Translations under genes and position numbers: made by a program
Assembly: GCA_937923945.1 (NCBI GenBank)
Contig: CALDWC010000116.1
Span: forward strand, 1-28,994
Length of the DNA stretch: 28,994 bases
From: an uncultured Treponema sp.
Lineage (GTDB): Bacteria; Spirochaetota; Spirochaetia; Treponematales; Treponemataceae
Direction: 5' to 3'
Notes under the pieces: model-generated
The model's database searches: none
Told to the model about the DNA's origin: nothing
What the model saw: only the letters and a program-made list of their open reading frames with translations
Shown: in pieces, positions 1-8,216 of the stretch
Position numbering within the stretch: the stretch's first letter is position 1
Layout of the letters: every line of letters starts with the position of its first letter

Positions 1-90
1 TACCAAATAATTTAAATTATTTGCCAAGTTTTTAAAATTATTTACCAAATATTTTAAAATATTTGCCGAGAAATTTTAAAAATTTACCAA
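1..90. repeat. 42-bp-period AT-rich tandem repeat with perfect palindromes
   Basis: The motif TACC recurs at 1, 43 and 85, giving an exact 42-bp period, and TTGCC lies about midway in each unit (from 21 and 63), so the half-period is about 21 bp. Two 20-bp perfect palindromes lie at 4-23 and 46-65, both with CAAAT and ATTTG ends and an AT-only core. The array continues beyond the left edge of the window, so its true copy number is unknown. I see no reading frame in it. Confidence 0.75.
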
Positions 91-103
91 ACTTTTGGAG
101 GCA

Positions 104-220
104 CTGATTAATTCAATAGATAATTAAGGTCGTCTTTCAAAAACTCAGGTTATATTTTTAGAAACTATTTTTCAGTACCCACATTTAAAAACCGGCGTCA
201 AGCCTTTAATCAACGTTTCC
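104..220 (+). repeat. degenerate copy of the dispersed palindrome plus conserved tail
   Basis: One arm of the palindrome found intact near 5449, 9229 and 10606 (CTGATTAATTC) is present at about 104-114, but the second arm has decayed. At 190-220 lies a 31-bp tail nearly identical to 9341-9371 and recognisably related to 11435-11465. In one shared frame the tails encode similar peptides (here RRQAFNQRF), so this may be either a non-coding repeat or the worn end of an old gene family. Confidence 0.55.
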
Positions 221-237
221 ATAACGCAATTCCGTCG

Positions 238-264
238 AACAGTTTACTTAAACTTTACCGATAT
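238..264 (+). promoter_or_regulatory. possible sigma-28-like promoter upstream of chemoreceptor
   Basis: AACAGTTT (238-245), an 11-nt gap and ACCGATAT (257-264) resemble the flagellar/chemotaxis sigma-28 consensus TAAAGTTT-N11-GCCGATAA, with 6 of 8 matches in each box. It lies about 150 nt before the receptor start, which is long, so this is only a candidate. The same type of site, closer to consensus, precedes flgG. Confidence 0.35.
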
Positions 265-420
265 TTAATAAAATATTTGCATACATGTAGTAAAATAATA
301 AAAATTGAGATATAGTCAGTATAAAATTAATTATAAATAAAACGGCTTTCGGGTACGGGGCGGATATGAATGATGTAAACAGGTACACCGTGAACTTTTA
401 TTTATGCGGGAGAAATATAA

Positions 421-2529
421 GTGCGCAGAAAAGGATCATTACAAATAAGGTTACTATCGGTTTTCGGTTCGATGAGCTTCGGCTTGATCATTGTGTTCTA
501 TATGGTTGCGATGCTGTCGACTCGAAAACTTTTAATTAATGAAGCAAAAGAAAAATTACAAACAACCGCTTTATTCGCTGCAACGACAGTTTCCGAAAAA
601 TTTCAAAAGGTTATGGCTTTTTTAGAGGGATTGAGCGGCATTCCGGAACTTGTCGACGGAGCGGTTTCACCAAACGTAAAAAGCTTGTTGCTACGGACTG
701 CTACACGCCCAAAATACATACGGAATGTGAGTTTTGCCGATACGGCAGGCAATTTGTATTTGGTCGATAAAACCATCAACGTGGCAAAACAGGAGTGGTA
801 TCCTATCGTGATGAGCGGAAAAGGATATTTGAGTGAGCCGTTTACGTCAGCGGCAAACGGAGAGTTGTTAAGCGTTTTTGCCGTTCCCGTTTTTGATAAA
901 AATCGAAAAGTAGTCGGTGCAATAAATGCAAAGCTTTCGGGTTTATGGATTTCAGAAACTTTAGCGGAAGTTTTGCAAGAACAAAATAACACTTTTGGCT
1001 TTATCGTTTCAAAAAAGGGAAGAACCATCGGTGCGATTGCAACCGAATTGGTAGAACGTAACGATAACATTATTGAATTAGCTAAAAAAGTACCGGAGTT
1101 TGAAGATACGGCGCATTTTGTAAAAGGAGCTATCGACGGCACGTTGAAAAATACGGTCGGCTCATATAAAAGAAAAGGAGAAAACGGCAAGGAGCATTTT
1201 ATTGTTGCATACGCAAAAGTTCCCGGCACGGATTGGACGGTTATTCTGGAAAGCGACAAAGATATGATGCTAAAAAAGACTGCCGATATGCAGCGGTTAC
1301 TTACCGTGTTTGGCATTATAATGGTGGGTGCAATACTCATCATCATTTTTATGATTGCGCGTCGAATGATTAAACCCATCAACGTTGTTGTGGATGCGCT
1401 CAAAGATATTTCACAAGGGAGCGGAGATTTAACGGTACGGCTTCCGGTCGTCGGCAATGATGAAATTACCGATATGTCGCGGTATTTTAATGAAACAATC
1501 GAAAAGATCGGTGCGTCAATAAAGGAAGTAAGCAGCAATACCGTTATCATGTCTGAAATCGGTACGAATCTTTCAAGTAATATGAGTGAAACTGCGAGCA
1601 GTATCAATCAAATAGCTGCAAACATTGAAGGCGTAAAACGACAGACAATGACGCAGGCGACAAGCATTACGGAAACGTCCGCCACGATGGAAGAAATCAT
1701 CCGAACGATTACAAACTTAAACGGGAGCATTGAAACACAGGCGGCATCGGTGGCTCAATCTTCTTCTTCCGTTGAACGGATGGTTGCAACGATCATGTCG
1801 ATTACACAAAACTTAAATAAAGCCGATATTGCGGTGCAGCATCTCGTCAGTGCCACCGATGACGGAAAAGAAACGGTATCGGGCGCAAGTGATATTACGA
1901 AAAAAATTGCCGAAGAATCCGGTACGCTGATTGAAGCAAGTAATGTTATTCAAAGCATTGCGAGTCAGACAAACTTGCTTGCGATGAACGCAGCGATTGA
2001 AGCGGCACATGCCGGTGATGCAGGAAAAGGTTTTGCCGTTGTTGCAGACGAAATCCGAAAACTTGCCGAAGAGTCTGCCGTACAGGGGAAAAACATTACC
2101 GGCACTTTAAAAACGCTCAGTGCCGAAATTCGCGAAGTCGCCGATTCTGCAAAACTGGTCGATGAAAAGTTTAATGTAATCTATGAATTTTCGGAAGAGG
2201 TACAAAAAGCGAGTGAGGAGCTGACACAGGCGATGCAAGAGCAGGAACGCGGAAGCCGCGAAGTGTTGGTTGCCATGAAAAGCATTAACGCGGTTACGTC
2301 GGAAGTAAAAGACGGATCGGCGGAAATGCTTCGCGGCGGTGAGCAAGTCGCCGGAGAAATGCGGAAGCTGGACGATTTAACCCGCGTGATTACCGACAGA
2401 ATGAACGAAATGGCTTCCGGTGCCGTGCAAATAAACACTGCCGTACAGGAAGTAAACGCAATTACCCAAAAAAACAAAAGCGCGATTGAAACCCTCAGCG
2501 CTGAAGTCGGAAAGTTCAAGGCGGAATGA
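421..2529 (+). CDS. methyl-accepting chemotaxis protein with periplasmic cache-type sensor
   Basis: Complete chemoreceptor of 702 residues. It has a membrane segment at about residues 9-33, a periplasmic sensor of about 250 residues resembling a double-Cache domain, a second membrane segment at about 289-312 and a HAMP region to about 365. A long coiled-coil signalling domain follows, with the highly conserved hairpin tip (QTNLLAMNAAIEAAHAGDAG, then FAVVADEIRKLAEE) at about 515-552. The tip is where the family contacts CheA and CheW. No C-terminal CheR/CheB tethering pentapeptide is present. The start is GTG, chosen because GGGAG sits 7 nt upstream and the next Met codons would remove the first membrane segment. 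The ligand cannot be read from sequence. The gene stands alone and ends in a strong hairpin terminator. Confidence 0.93.
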   Translation: MRRKGSLQIRLLSVFGSMSFGLIIVFYMVAMLSTRKLLINEAKEKLQTTALFAATTVSEKFQKVMAFLEGLSGIPELVDGAVSPNVKSLLLRTATRPKYIRNVSFADTAGNLYLVDKTINVAKQEWYPIVMSGKGYLSEPFTSAANGELLSVFAVPVFDKNRKVVGAINAKLSGLWISETLAEVLQEQNNTFGFIVSKKGRTIGAIATELVERNDNIIELAKKVPEFEDTAHFVKGAIDGTLKNTVGSYKRKGENGKEHFIVAYAKVPGTDWTVILESDKDMMLKKTADMQRLLTVFGIIMVGAILIIIFMIARRMIKPINVVVDALKDISQGSGDLTVRLPVVGNDEITDMSRYFNETIEKIGASIKEVSSNTVIMSEIGTNLSSNMSETASSINQIAANIEGVKRQTMTQATSITETSATMEEIIRTITNLNGSIETQAASVAQSSSSVERMVATIMSITQNLNKADIAVQHLVSATDDGKETVSGASDITKKIAEESGTLIEASNVIQSIASQTNLLAMNAAIEAAHAGDAGKGFAVVADEIRKLAEESAVQGKNITGTLKTLSAEIREVADSAKLVDEKFNVIYEFSEEVQKASEELTQAMQEQERGSREVLVAMKSINAVTSEVKDGSAEMLRGGEQVAGEMRKLDDLTRVITDRMNEMASGAVQINTAVQEVNAITQKNKSAIETLSAEVGKFKAE

Positions 2530-2532
2530 GGC

Positions 2533-2565
2533 AAAAAGCTTGAGACGGATAAGTTCAAGCTTTTT
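2533..2565. terminator. bidirectional intrinsic terminator
   Basis: AAAAAGCTTGA (2533-2543) pairs perfectly with TCAAGCTTTTT (2555-2565) across an 11-nt loop. It ends in a T-run on the plus strand and, because of the A-run, also on the minus strand, so it can serve both the chemoreceptor and the convergent lipoprotein gene. Confidence 0.8.
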
Positions 2566-2646
2566 GATGGTGTGCTCTTTTTGTCGAGATTTTATCGATA
2601 AATGTGTCTGTATTTTTACGAACGATGTAGAAGTGTGTTTGACCGC

Positions 2647-3624
2647 TTATTCACGGTTCCACTCTTTTTTTCCGGCACTGTAAAAGCCCCATAAACCGCT
2701 GTATTTTGCAAAGTGCGGATCATTTACTCCGAGATAAATGTAAAACGTACCGCTTCCGTTACTGCCGGCATAAATACATTTGACGGGATATTTACCGACG
2801 GATGCTTCATACTGTTCAAGACTTCCGCCTGAAATCATGCCGCCTGAAACAGGGCGACTTTTTGTTACATCGCTTGGATCATCGACAATAATTTCGCTAT
2901 AACCGCCGTTCTTGGCAACAAGTATATGATCGGTGCCGTTAATAGTCATAAGCGCTACACCGGACGGTTGTGAAATCCTGTGTGCGTATTTTTTTGTAAC
3001 ATCCGAGGCGGCAATAAGTTCACCGGCGGTTAAAAAATATTTGCCGTCAGGATCAATCGCGCAAATGCCGCTGGGAGCATTAGCAACTTTCGCACCGCCT
3101 TTAAAAAGCCCCGCACTCGTCGCCGCATAGTCCCTGCCGGCAGCATTGAGTGTTCCGTCGATTTTCGTACCGAGCCCGCTTTCAGTAATAACATACGTCG
3201 TTGAACCGTCCGAGCCGAACACCGTACCGGAACCTTTTACAATCTGAATATTATCCGAATTCGGAACTTTCTTCCAACTGCCGCGATCCAAAACATATAC
3301 CCCATATTGTCCTTCATAATACTTGTTAAATGATGCAAAAAGTTTGGTTCCGTCGGTTGCGAGTCCTGAACATTGACCGGAAACCGGTGATGATATTGTT
3401 GTCCAATCGTCTTCACTAAATTCGGCTTTAGTTAAAATTTCTCCGTTTGAACAATACAGCGTCGAACCGATTTTTACAATACTGCGTATTGAACCGCGGG
3501 CAGTTGCCTTGTTTAACTTTACTTCATTTTCGATGGTTGCCAAAATATACGAACCGCTGCAGGAAACCGCAAACAAAGCGAGTATCCCGCTTGCAAAAAA
3601 AATAGTGCGGATAAATTTTTTCAT
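2647..3624 (-). CDS. lipoprotein of unknown function, possible beta-propeller
   Basis: 325 residues beginning with a lipoprotein signal peptide: basic MKKFIRT, a hydrophobic stretch, then the lipobox AVSC with the acylated Cys near residue 22. The remainder is rich in Gly, Ser, Thr and aromatics, with recurring short strands (for example GSTLYCSNG, GTKLFASFN, GTVFGSDG, DGKYFLTAG). That pattern suggests a repeated beta-sheet fold such as a propeller, although I cannot name a family. AAGGAG lies 9 nt before the ATG. It follows the outer-membrane-like gene at 3639-4253 by 14 nt and is almost certainly co-transcribed with it, so the two products may act together at the cell surface or in the periplasm. 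No function is assigned. Confidence 0.85.
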   Translation of the reverse strand: MKKFIRTIFFASGILALFAVSCSGSYILATIENEVKLNKATARGSIRSIVKIGSTLYCSNGEILTKAEFSEDDWTTISSPVSGQCSGLATDGTKLFASFNKYYEGQYGVYVLDRGSWKKVPNSDNIQIVKGSGTVFGSDGSTTYVITESGLGTKIDGTLNAAGRDYAATSAGLFKGGAKVANAPSGICAIDPDGKYFLTAGELIAASDVTKKYAHRISQPSGVALMTINGTDHILVAKNGGYSEIIVDDPSDVTKSRPVSGGMISGGSLEQYEASVGKYPVKCIYAGSNGSGTFYIYLGVNDPHFAKYSGLWGFYSAGKKEWNRE

Positions 3625-3638
3625 AAACCGTTTTCTCC

Positions 3639-4253
3639 TTAATAATGGTATCGAACCGAAAATGAAATACCGAGATTGTTGTTTGCCCGTGCATAATCGG
3701 CATTTTTACGGAATTCGCTCGTAATCGCCCAATTCAGTTCTCCGCCGAACGACCAATCCGGTGAATACTGATAATAAAAGGAAGCATACGGATTAATGTA
3801 CAGACCGAACGCTTTATTTTCAAGGTACGACATAAAAATACCGCCCACCCCGATTCCCATGGGGAAGCGCCACCGTTTATATGTTGGCGTATATCCGACG
3901 GCAAAAGAAATCGGCACATTAAAGTACAGGTTTTTCCCTATTGTGGTATAAAACTCAAAACTTAAATCGCCGCCGACCGAAAGTCCGTCTTTTACATAAA
4001 AGTGCATACCGACAAAAATTTTCGGTCCCGGATACATTTTCGTTGGAATTGCAAAACGTTTATTCGATGTGTTAAAAAGCGGAGTACCCAGTCCGAGACC
4101 GATCTTTATGTACTTATCACCGGTGCGTATCGGTTTAAATTCCAAAACTTCAAGCCCGGAATCAGGCGGTGTTTCCTGCGGTTTATCGGCATCTTGTGCA
4201 AAAGCACCCGAAAATAACGAACAGAAAACGAGCAGATAAAAAAACTTTTTCAT
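3639..4253 (-). CDS. predicted outer-membrane beta-barrel protein
   Basis: 204 residues with a cleavable signal peptide (MKKFFYLLVFCSLFSGAFA, predicted cut before QDAD). The mature part alternates polar and hydrophobic/aromatic residues, with many Tyr, Phe and Gly, and ends in SVRYHY. A terminal aromatic after an alternating strand is a hallmark of barrel proteins handled by the BAM machinery. At this length it would suit an eight-stranded barrel of the OmpW/OmpA-transmembrane size class. GAGG lies 4 nt before the ATG. It is the first gene of a two-gene unit with the downstream lipoprotein. Barrel architecture is inferred from pattern, not from a recognised family motif. Confidence 0.8.
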   Translation of the reverse strand: MKKFFYLLVFCSLFSGAFAQDADKPQETPPDSGLEVLEFKPIRTGDKYIKIGLGLGTPLFNTSNKRFAIPTKMYPGPKIFVGMHFYVKDGLSVGGDLSFEFYTTIGKNLYFNVPISFAVGYTPTYKRWRFPMGIGVGGIFMSYLENKAFGLYINPYASFYYQYSPDWSFGGELNWAITSEFRKNADYARANNNLGISFSVRYHY

Positions 4254-4411
4254 AAAACCTCAAAATGTGTTGCTGCTGAAAGAAAAGCATACCGAAATAT
4301 TAGAATGCCCTCTCAACGTTTGAGAAACAACTGCAAAGAATTGAAAGTTACTATATTTTTTTGTTTACCGATATTGTTTTTAGTTTTTTAGAATTGTTTA
4401 TCGGGGTTTTC

Positions 4412-4438
4412 TTAAGTTTTTTTTTTATCGACCGAAAA
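4412..4438 (+). promoter_or_regulatory. sigma-28-like promoter of flgG
   Basis: TTAAGTTT (4412-4419), 11 nt, then ACCGAAAA (4431-4438) match the flagellar sigma-28 consensus TAAAGTTT-N11-GCCGATAA at 7/8 and 6/8 positions with exact spacing. Transcription would begin near 4445. That leaves a leader of about 17 nt containing the AGAAGGA ribosome site just before the ATG at 4462. Confidence 0.6.
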
Positions 4439-4461
4439 TAAAAATACAGAAGGAAATACTT

Positions 4462-5256
4462 ATGGTAAGAAGTTTATGGACAGCGGCAACAGGTATGAAC
4501 AGCCAACAATCGAACATCGACACGGTTGCAAATAACTTGGCAAACGTAAATACGACCGGTTTCAAAAAACAGCGTGCGGAATTTGAAGACCTTTTGTATC
4601 AAACGGTGAAAACGGCGGGAACGCCCGCAACCGAGGACACTATTACTCCGGTTGGAGTACAAATGGGACACGGTGCAAAATTGGCGGCAACGCAGCGTCT
4701 TTTCGAGCAAGGTTCGCTGCAAAACACCGGCGTGAATACCGATATAGCGATTCACGGTGAAGGTTTTTTCCGCGTTTTGCAGTATGACGGAACGTATGCG
4801 TATACCCGTGACGGTTCTTTTAAAGTCGATGCAGACCGCCAGTTAGTAACTTCGAACGGACTGCGCGTTTTGCCGGAAATTATTTTCCCTGAAAACTATA
4901 TGGAAAACACGATTGCGGTCAGCCGTGACGGACGCGTTTCCGTTCGTGTCGGTGATCTTAACGATCCGGTTGAGGTCGGACAAATCGAATTGTACCGCTT
5001 TCAAAATAATGCGGGACTTTCCGCGGAAGGATCAAACCTTTTTAAGCAAACGCCTGCTTCGGGGCAAGCGATTGCAGGACGTCCGGGTTTCGGCGGTTTC
5101 GGTAAAACCGAACATAAATTTTTGGAAATGTCGAACGTTTCAACGGTCAGTGAAATGGTTAATATGATCGTCGCTCAGCGAGCGTATGAATTTAACTCGA
5201 AAGCGATTCAAACTTCCGATAATATGCTTGGAACGGCAGTGAGCTTGAAACGGTAA
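4462..5256 (+). CDS. flgG: flagellar basal-body distal rod protein FlgG
   Basis: FlgG builds the distal rod of the flagellum, which in spirochaetes is periplasmic. At 264 residues it has the family's normal length. The N-terminus carries the rod/hook signature (SLWTAATGMNSQQ, then NNLANVNTTGFKK), and the C-terminus carries the matching helix (VSEMVNMIVAQRAYEFNSKA ending in LKR). These terminal helices pack together in the rod. No signal peptide is present, as expected for export by the flagellar type III apparatus. The gene has its own sigma-28-like promoter and is followed at once by a strong terminator, so it is monocistronic here rather than next to flgF as in many bacteria. Confidence 0.95.
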   Translation: MVRSLWTAATGMNSQQSNIDTVANNLANVNTTGFKKQRAEFEDLLYQTVKTAGTPATEDTITPVGVQMGHGAKLAATQRLFEQGSLQNTGVNTDIAIHGEGFFRVLQYDGTYAYTRDGSFKVDADRQLVTSNGLRVLPEIIFPENYMENTIAVSRDGRVSVRVGDLNDPVEVGQIELYRFQNNAGLSAEGSNLFKQTPASGQAIAGRPGFGGFGKTEHKFLEMSNVSTVSEMVNMIVAQRAYEFNSKAIQTSDNMLGTAVSLKR

Positions 5257-5276
5257 TATTTTTGTGTGTATTTTTC

Positions 5277-5310
5277 AAAAGGGTATCGAAATAAACCGAT
5301 ACCCTTTTTT
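5277..5310 (+). terminator. intrinsic terminator after flgG
   Basis: AAAAGGGTATCG (5277-5288) pairs with CGATACCCTTTT (5297-5308) across an 8-nt loop, and the T-run continues to 5310. A 12-bp stem with a T6 tail makes this one of the clearest terminators in the window. Confidence 0.88.
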
Positions 5311-5393
5311 AATTTTCGGCTTGCAGAGCATTTCTATCCTAATTTCGGTTCTATAAAAAATTGAAAATAGTAGATAAAAACGGCGTAAAATTC

Positions 5394-5420
5394 TTGACAA
5401 GTAAAAACTTGTTTTAGAAT
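5394..5420 (+). promoter_or_regulatory. orphan promoter-like site with inverted repeat
   Basis: TTGACA at 5394-5399 is followed, 15 nt later, by TAGAAT (5415-5420). The gap contains ACAAGT-aaaa-ACTTGT, an inverted repeat that could be an operator. An AGGAGG sequence lies further down at about 5433. No plus-strand gene follows, because the next feature is the palindromic repeat and then the 3' end of purH on the other strand. It could be a relic of a lost gene or drive antisense RNA. Confidence 0.35.
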
Positions 5421-5448
5421 AATTTTCCGAATAGGAGGTTATAGGAGA

Positions 5449-5480
5449 TACTGATTAATTCAATCGAGAATTAATCAGTA
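5449..5480. repeat. dispersed palindromic repeat, copy 1
   Basis: A perfect 13-bp inverted repeat: TACTGATTAATTC (5449-5461), a 6-nt loop AATCGA, and GAATTAATCAGTA (5468-5480). It lies 5 nt past the purH stop codon. Lacking a T-run on the minus strand, it is not a typical intrinsic terminator. Near-identical copies lie at 9229-9264 and 10606-10631, with a degenerate one near 104. Confidence 0.85.
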
Positions 5481-5485
5481 CCTTC

Positions 5486-7039
5486 CTAATGTTTAAAGTG
5501 CCGCACGCCCGTAAAGAGCATCGCCATACCGTTTTTGTTGCATTCTTCGATGCTCAAATCGTCGCGAATGGAGCCGCCCGGCTGAACAATGGCGGAAACG
5601 CCGGCTTGCGCGGCAACTTGTACGGTGTCGGGAAACGGAAAAAATGCATCCGAAGCGAGGACGGAACCGCGTGCTTTTTCGCCTGCCCGTTCAACGGCGT
5701 GGCGGGCTGCGTCAACCCGATTTGGTTGTCCGCAGCCGATCCCGACACTGCACGAACCCAATTCCGGATGGGCAGGATCGATGGGAGCGGCAAGCAATAT
5801 GGAGTTGGATTTAACGAGCGTGCATGCTTTCCACGCAAAATGCAAAACGGACATTTCTGTTTCCGTCGGTTTTTTTGCGGTTGCAACTTTGTATTCGGCT
5901 GTTTTCGGATCACCGTGGTCGACATCCTGTACTAAAAAGCCGCCGAGTACGGAACGAAATTCGCGTATTTGCGATTGAGCGGAAAGCGGGGCTTCAATCA
6001 CTCGCCAGTTTTTCTTTGCGGCAAGCCGTTCCTTCACTTCGTCGGTAAATTTCGGAGCAATCAAGCATTCGACAAAAAGCTTTCCGAACGCTTCGAGCGC
6101 TTTTGTGTCAAAGACGGTATTCACCGCAATAATGCTCCCGTAGGCGGAAACCGGATCGCAGGCGATTGCCGCTTCAACGGCTTTGTACACCTGTTCCGGT
6201 TTTGCATCGGCGCCCAATTCCGCAACACCGCAGGGCGTTAAGTGTTTAATCACCACCGCGGCGGGACGGTCAAAAAGCGAAACCGCCCGCCACGCCGCAT
6301 CGCAGTCTAAAATATTATTATACGAAAGTTCTTTTCCCTGAAAGAGTTTTCCACCCAGCACACCGTCGCCCGCTTTCAGGGTATAGAGGGTTGCCGACTG
6401 ATGGGGATTTTCACCGTAGCGCAGGTCTTGTTTTTTGTAGCCGCGGATTGTTTTTTCGGTGCCGCCGGTAAACCAATCGGTGATTGCTGCATCGTACTGC
6501 GTACAGAGGGCGAAGGCTTTCGCGGCAAGTTGTTTTCTCGTTTCACGGCTGACTTCGCCTTTTTGTAAAAATTCTTCGGCAACGGCATCGTAATCCGCCG
6601 GGTCGCATACAACGGCAACGCGGTCAAAATTTTTAGCGGCTGCCCGCAATAATGCGATGCCCCCGATGTCGATATGTTCAATGCAGTCCGCTTCGCTCAC
6701 GTCCGGTTTTGTAACGGTTTTTTCAAATGCATATAAATTGCACACCAAAATGTCAATCGGTTCAATACCGCGAGATTTAATTTCGGATAAATCAGCGTCG
6801 GTATTTCGGGCAAGCAAAGCCGCGTGAATATTCGGGTGCAAAGTTTTTACTCTGCCGCCGAGCATTTCGGGTGATTGAGTAAAATCAGCGACCGTACGGA
6901 CGGTTATTCCGCCTTTTTCCAAAGCGGCTGCCGTTCCGCCCGATGCCAAAAAGGAAACAGGCTTTTCGCCTGATGCCATTTTCTTTGCAAACGCAACTAA
7001 ACCGGTTTTATCGGTTACCGATGCTAAAATCAATGCCAT
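5486..7039 (-). CDS. purH: bifunctional AICAR formyltransferase / IMP cyclohydrolase
   Basis: PurH carries out the last two steps of purine synthesis: it formylates AICAR using 10-formyl-tetrahydrofolate, then closes the ring to IMP. At 517 residues it has the full family length. The N-terminal MGS-like cyclohydrolase half shows GRVKTLHPNIHAALL and DILVCNLYAFEKTV. The C-terminal transformylase half shows DLRYGENPHQSA, the catalytic Lys-His pair in VIKHLTPCGV (around residue 265) and the usual ending RHFKH. HLTPCG replaces the more common HANPCG, and GIGCGQPNRVD replaces GIGAGQMSRVD, so it is a divergent but intact copy. It has its own promoter at 7101-7129. FolE2 and FolD nearby supply the folate cofactor pathway. 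Confidence 0.96.
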   Translation of the reverse strand: MALILASVTDKTGLVAFAKKMASGEKPVSFLASGGTAAALEKGGITVRTVADFTQSPEMLGGRVKTLHPNIHAALLARNTDADLSEIKSRGIEPIDILVCNLYAFEKTVTKPDVSEADCIEHIDIGGIALLRAAAKNFDRVAVVCDPADYDAVAEEFLQKGEVSRETRKQLAAKAFALCTQYDAAITDWFTGGTEKTIRGYKKQDLRYGENPHQSATLYTLKAGDGVLGGKLFQGKELSYNNILDCDAAWRAVSLFDRPAAVVIKHLTPCGVAELGADAKPEQVYKAVEAAIACDPVSAYGSIIAVNTVFDTKALEAFGKLFVECLIAPKFTDEVKERLAAKKNWRVIEAPLSAQSQIREFRSVLGGFLVQDVDHGDPKTAEYKVATAKKPTETEMSVLHFAWKACTLVKSNSILLAAPIDPAHPELGSCSVGIGCGQPNRVDAARHAVERAGEKARGSVLASDAFFPFPDTVQVAAQAGVSAIVQPGGSIRDDLSIEECNKNGMAMLFTGVRHFKH

Positions 7040-7100
7040 AATATCACTCCGTTTTTTTAAATTATTATTTCAATATATTTTACAATAAGGAACGGATGCG

Positions 7101-7129
7101 ATTATAGCACGAAAAGACGGTTTTGTCTA
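7101..7129 (-). promoter_or_regulatory. sigma-70 promoter of purH
   Basis: Read on the minus strand, TAGACA (7129-7124) and TATAAT (7106-7101) are separated by 17 nt, matching the -35 and -10 consensus at 5/6 and 6/6. The predicted start near 7094 gives a leader of about 55 nt before the purH ATG. Confidence 0.7.
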
Positions 7130-7203
7130 CCTGCTTGATTTAGTTTTGCGCATTAACCTAAAATAAAGCGGCGGGATTTTTGAGCCCCACCGTCCGTTTT
7201 GAT

Positions 7204-8169
7204 TTACTTTTTGTAGTCGTAGAATTCCTTGCCTGCGTTGACGCCGGTTTCACCTTTGTCGATTTTTTCTTTAATCAGTGCGGCAATTTTATAGTTGAGT
7301 GAATTCGGGTCTTTTGTATCGGGTTTCATCAGCAAAATATTGTACACGGTTTCAAGCCCAACCACATCAATGATTTGAAACGGTCCTGCAGGAGCTCCCG
7401 TTGCAAGCCGCCATGTCATATCGATGGTTTCAGGATCGGCAACACCTTTTCCCCACAGCTTTTGAGCGGCATCTAAAAGCGGAACGAGTAGAGAGTTCAA
7501 AATATAGGCAGGCTGCTCTTTATGGAGCTTAATCGGTACCATGTTAATTTCGTCGGCGTAGCGGACAACCTCATCGTACACTTTCGGATCGGTTTCTGCG
7601 TGTCCCATACATTCTGCCGTGTTAAATTTCCAGATTTCATTCGCGAAGTGGAGTGCCATATATTTTTCAGGTCTGCCGGTATCTTCGGCAAACATAGAAG
7701 GAAGCAGGGTAGAGGAGTTCGTGCACAGAATCGTTTTTTCATCCAGCAGCCCGCTGATTTTTTTATAAATTTCGGTTTTTGCTTTCGGATCTTCCGACAT
7801 GGTTTCAATGACAATGTCGGCACCTTTTAACGCTTTCTGTAAATCCAATTCCAAGTGTATATTTTCGGTTAAGTTTTTCTTGGCATCCGCGATGAGTTCG
7901 GTAAGTTTTTCATCGGTTATCTCCGCCCAGTTGCGGATTAAACCTTTCGGGTAAAGGTATGCACCCATCGGATTGCCGATCAATTTTCGCGCGTCTTCCA
8001 GCGCTTGAATCATCAATGTGCGGTATCGTTCCAATCGAGGCTTTGTCCGTTCAATCGAACTTTCGCTGCGCATCCAGATTGTGGTGTCGTGTCCGGTATA
8101 TGCGTTCATCAGTGCTATTTGCGCACCGAGAACACCGCCGCCTAAAAGCGTTACTTTCTTGAATTTCAT
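7204..8169 (-). CDS. 3-hydroxyacyl-CoA dehydrogenase family protein
   Basis: NAD-dependent oxidoreductase of the 3-hydroxyacyl-CoA dehydrogenase family, 321 residues. The N-terminal Rossmann fold has the dinucleotide motif LLGGGVLGAQIA. The family's catalytic series is present: the Ser in TNSSTL, the His in ALHFAN and, 12 residues on, the Glu in NTAE, and the Asn in YILNSLL. The C-terminal helical dimerisation domain follows (GAPAGPFQIIDVVGLETV). HFANEIWKFNTAE departs from the classic HFFNPVPLMKLVE, so the true substrate may not be an ordinary fatty acyl-CoA. The ATG at 8169 is preferred over an in-frame TTG 15 nt earlier because GAGGAG lies 7 nt before it. A promoter with an overlapping palindrome sits upstream. 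Confidence 0.88.
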   Translation of the reverse strand: MKFKKVTLLGGGVLGAQIALMNAYTGHDTTIWMRSESSIERTKPRLERYRTLMIQALEDARKLIGNPMGAYLYPKGLIRNWAEITDEKLTELIADAKKNLTENIHLELDLQKALKGADIVIETMSEDPKAKTEIYKKISGLLDEKTILCTNSSTLLPSMFAEDTGRPEKYMALHFANEIWKFNTAECMGHAETDPKVYDEVVRYADEINMVPIKLHKEQPAYILNSLLVPLLDAAQKLWGKGVADPETIDMTWRLATGAPAGPFQIIDVVGLETVYNILLMKPDTKDPNSLNYKIAALIKEKIDKGETGVNAGKEFYDYKK

Positions 8170-8216
8170 AATGATACTCCTCAATGTGAGATTACGTTAT
8201 CGGTGTGATAATCTAT

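Noticed and set aside
603..1607. Long minus-strand open frame opposite the chemoreceptor
   Set aside because: It is antisense to a complete, well-conserved receptor, has no family motifs or ribosome site, and is a by-product of codon bias.
5489..6241. Plus-strand open frames opposite purH
   Set aside because: Several overlapping frames in different phases, none with recognisable protein features. They mirror the conserved purH sequence.
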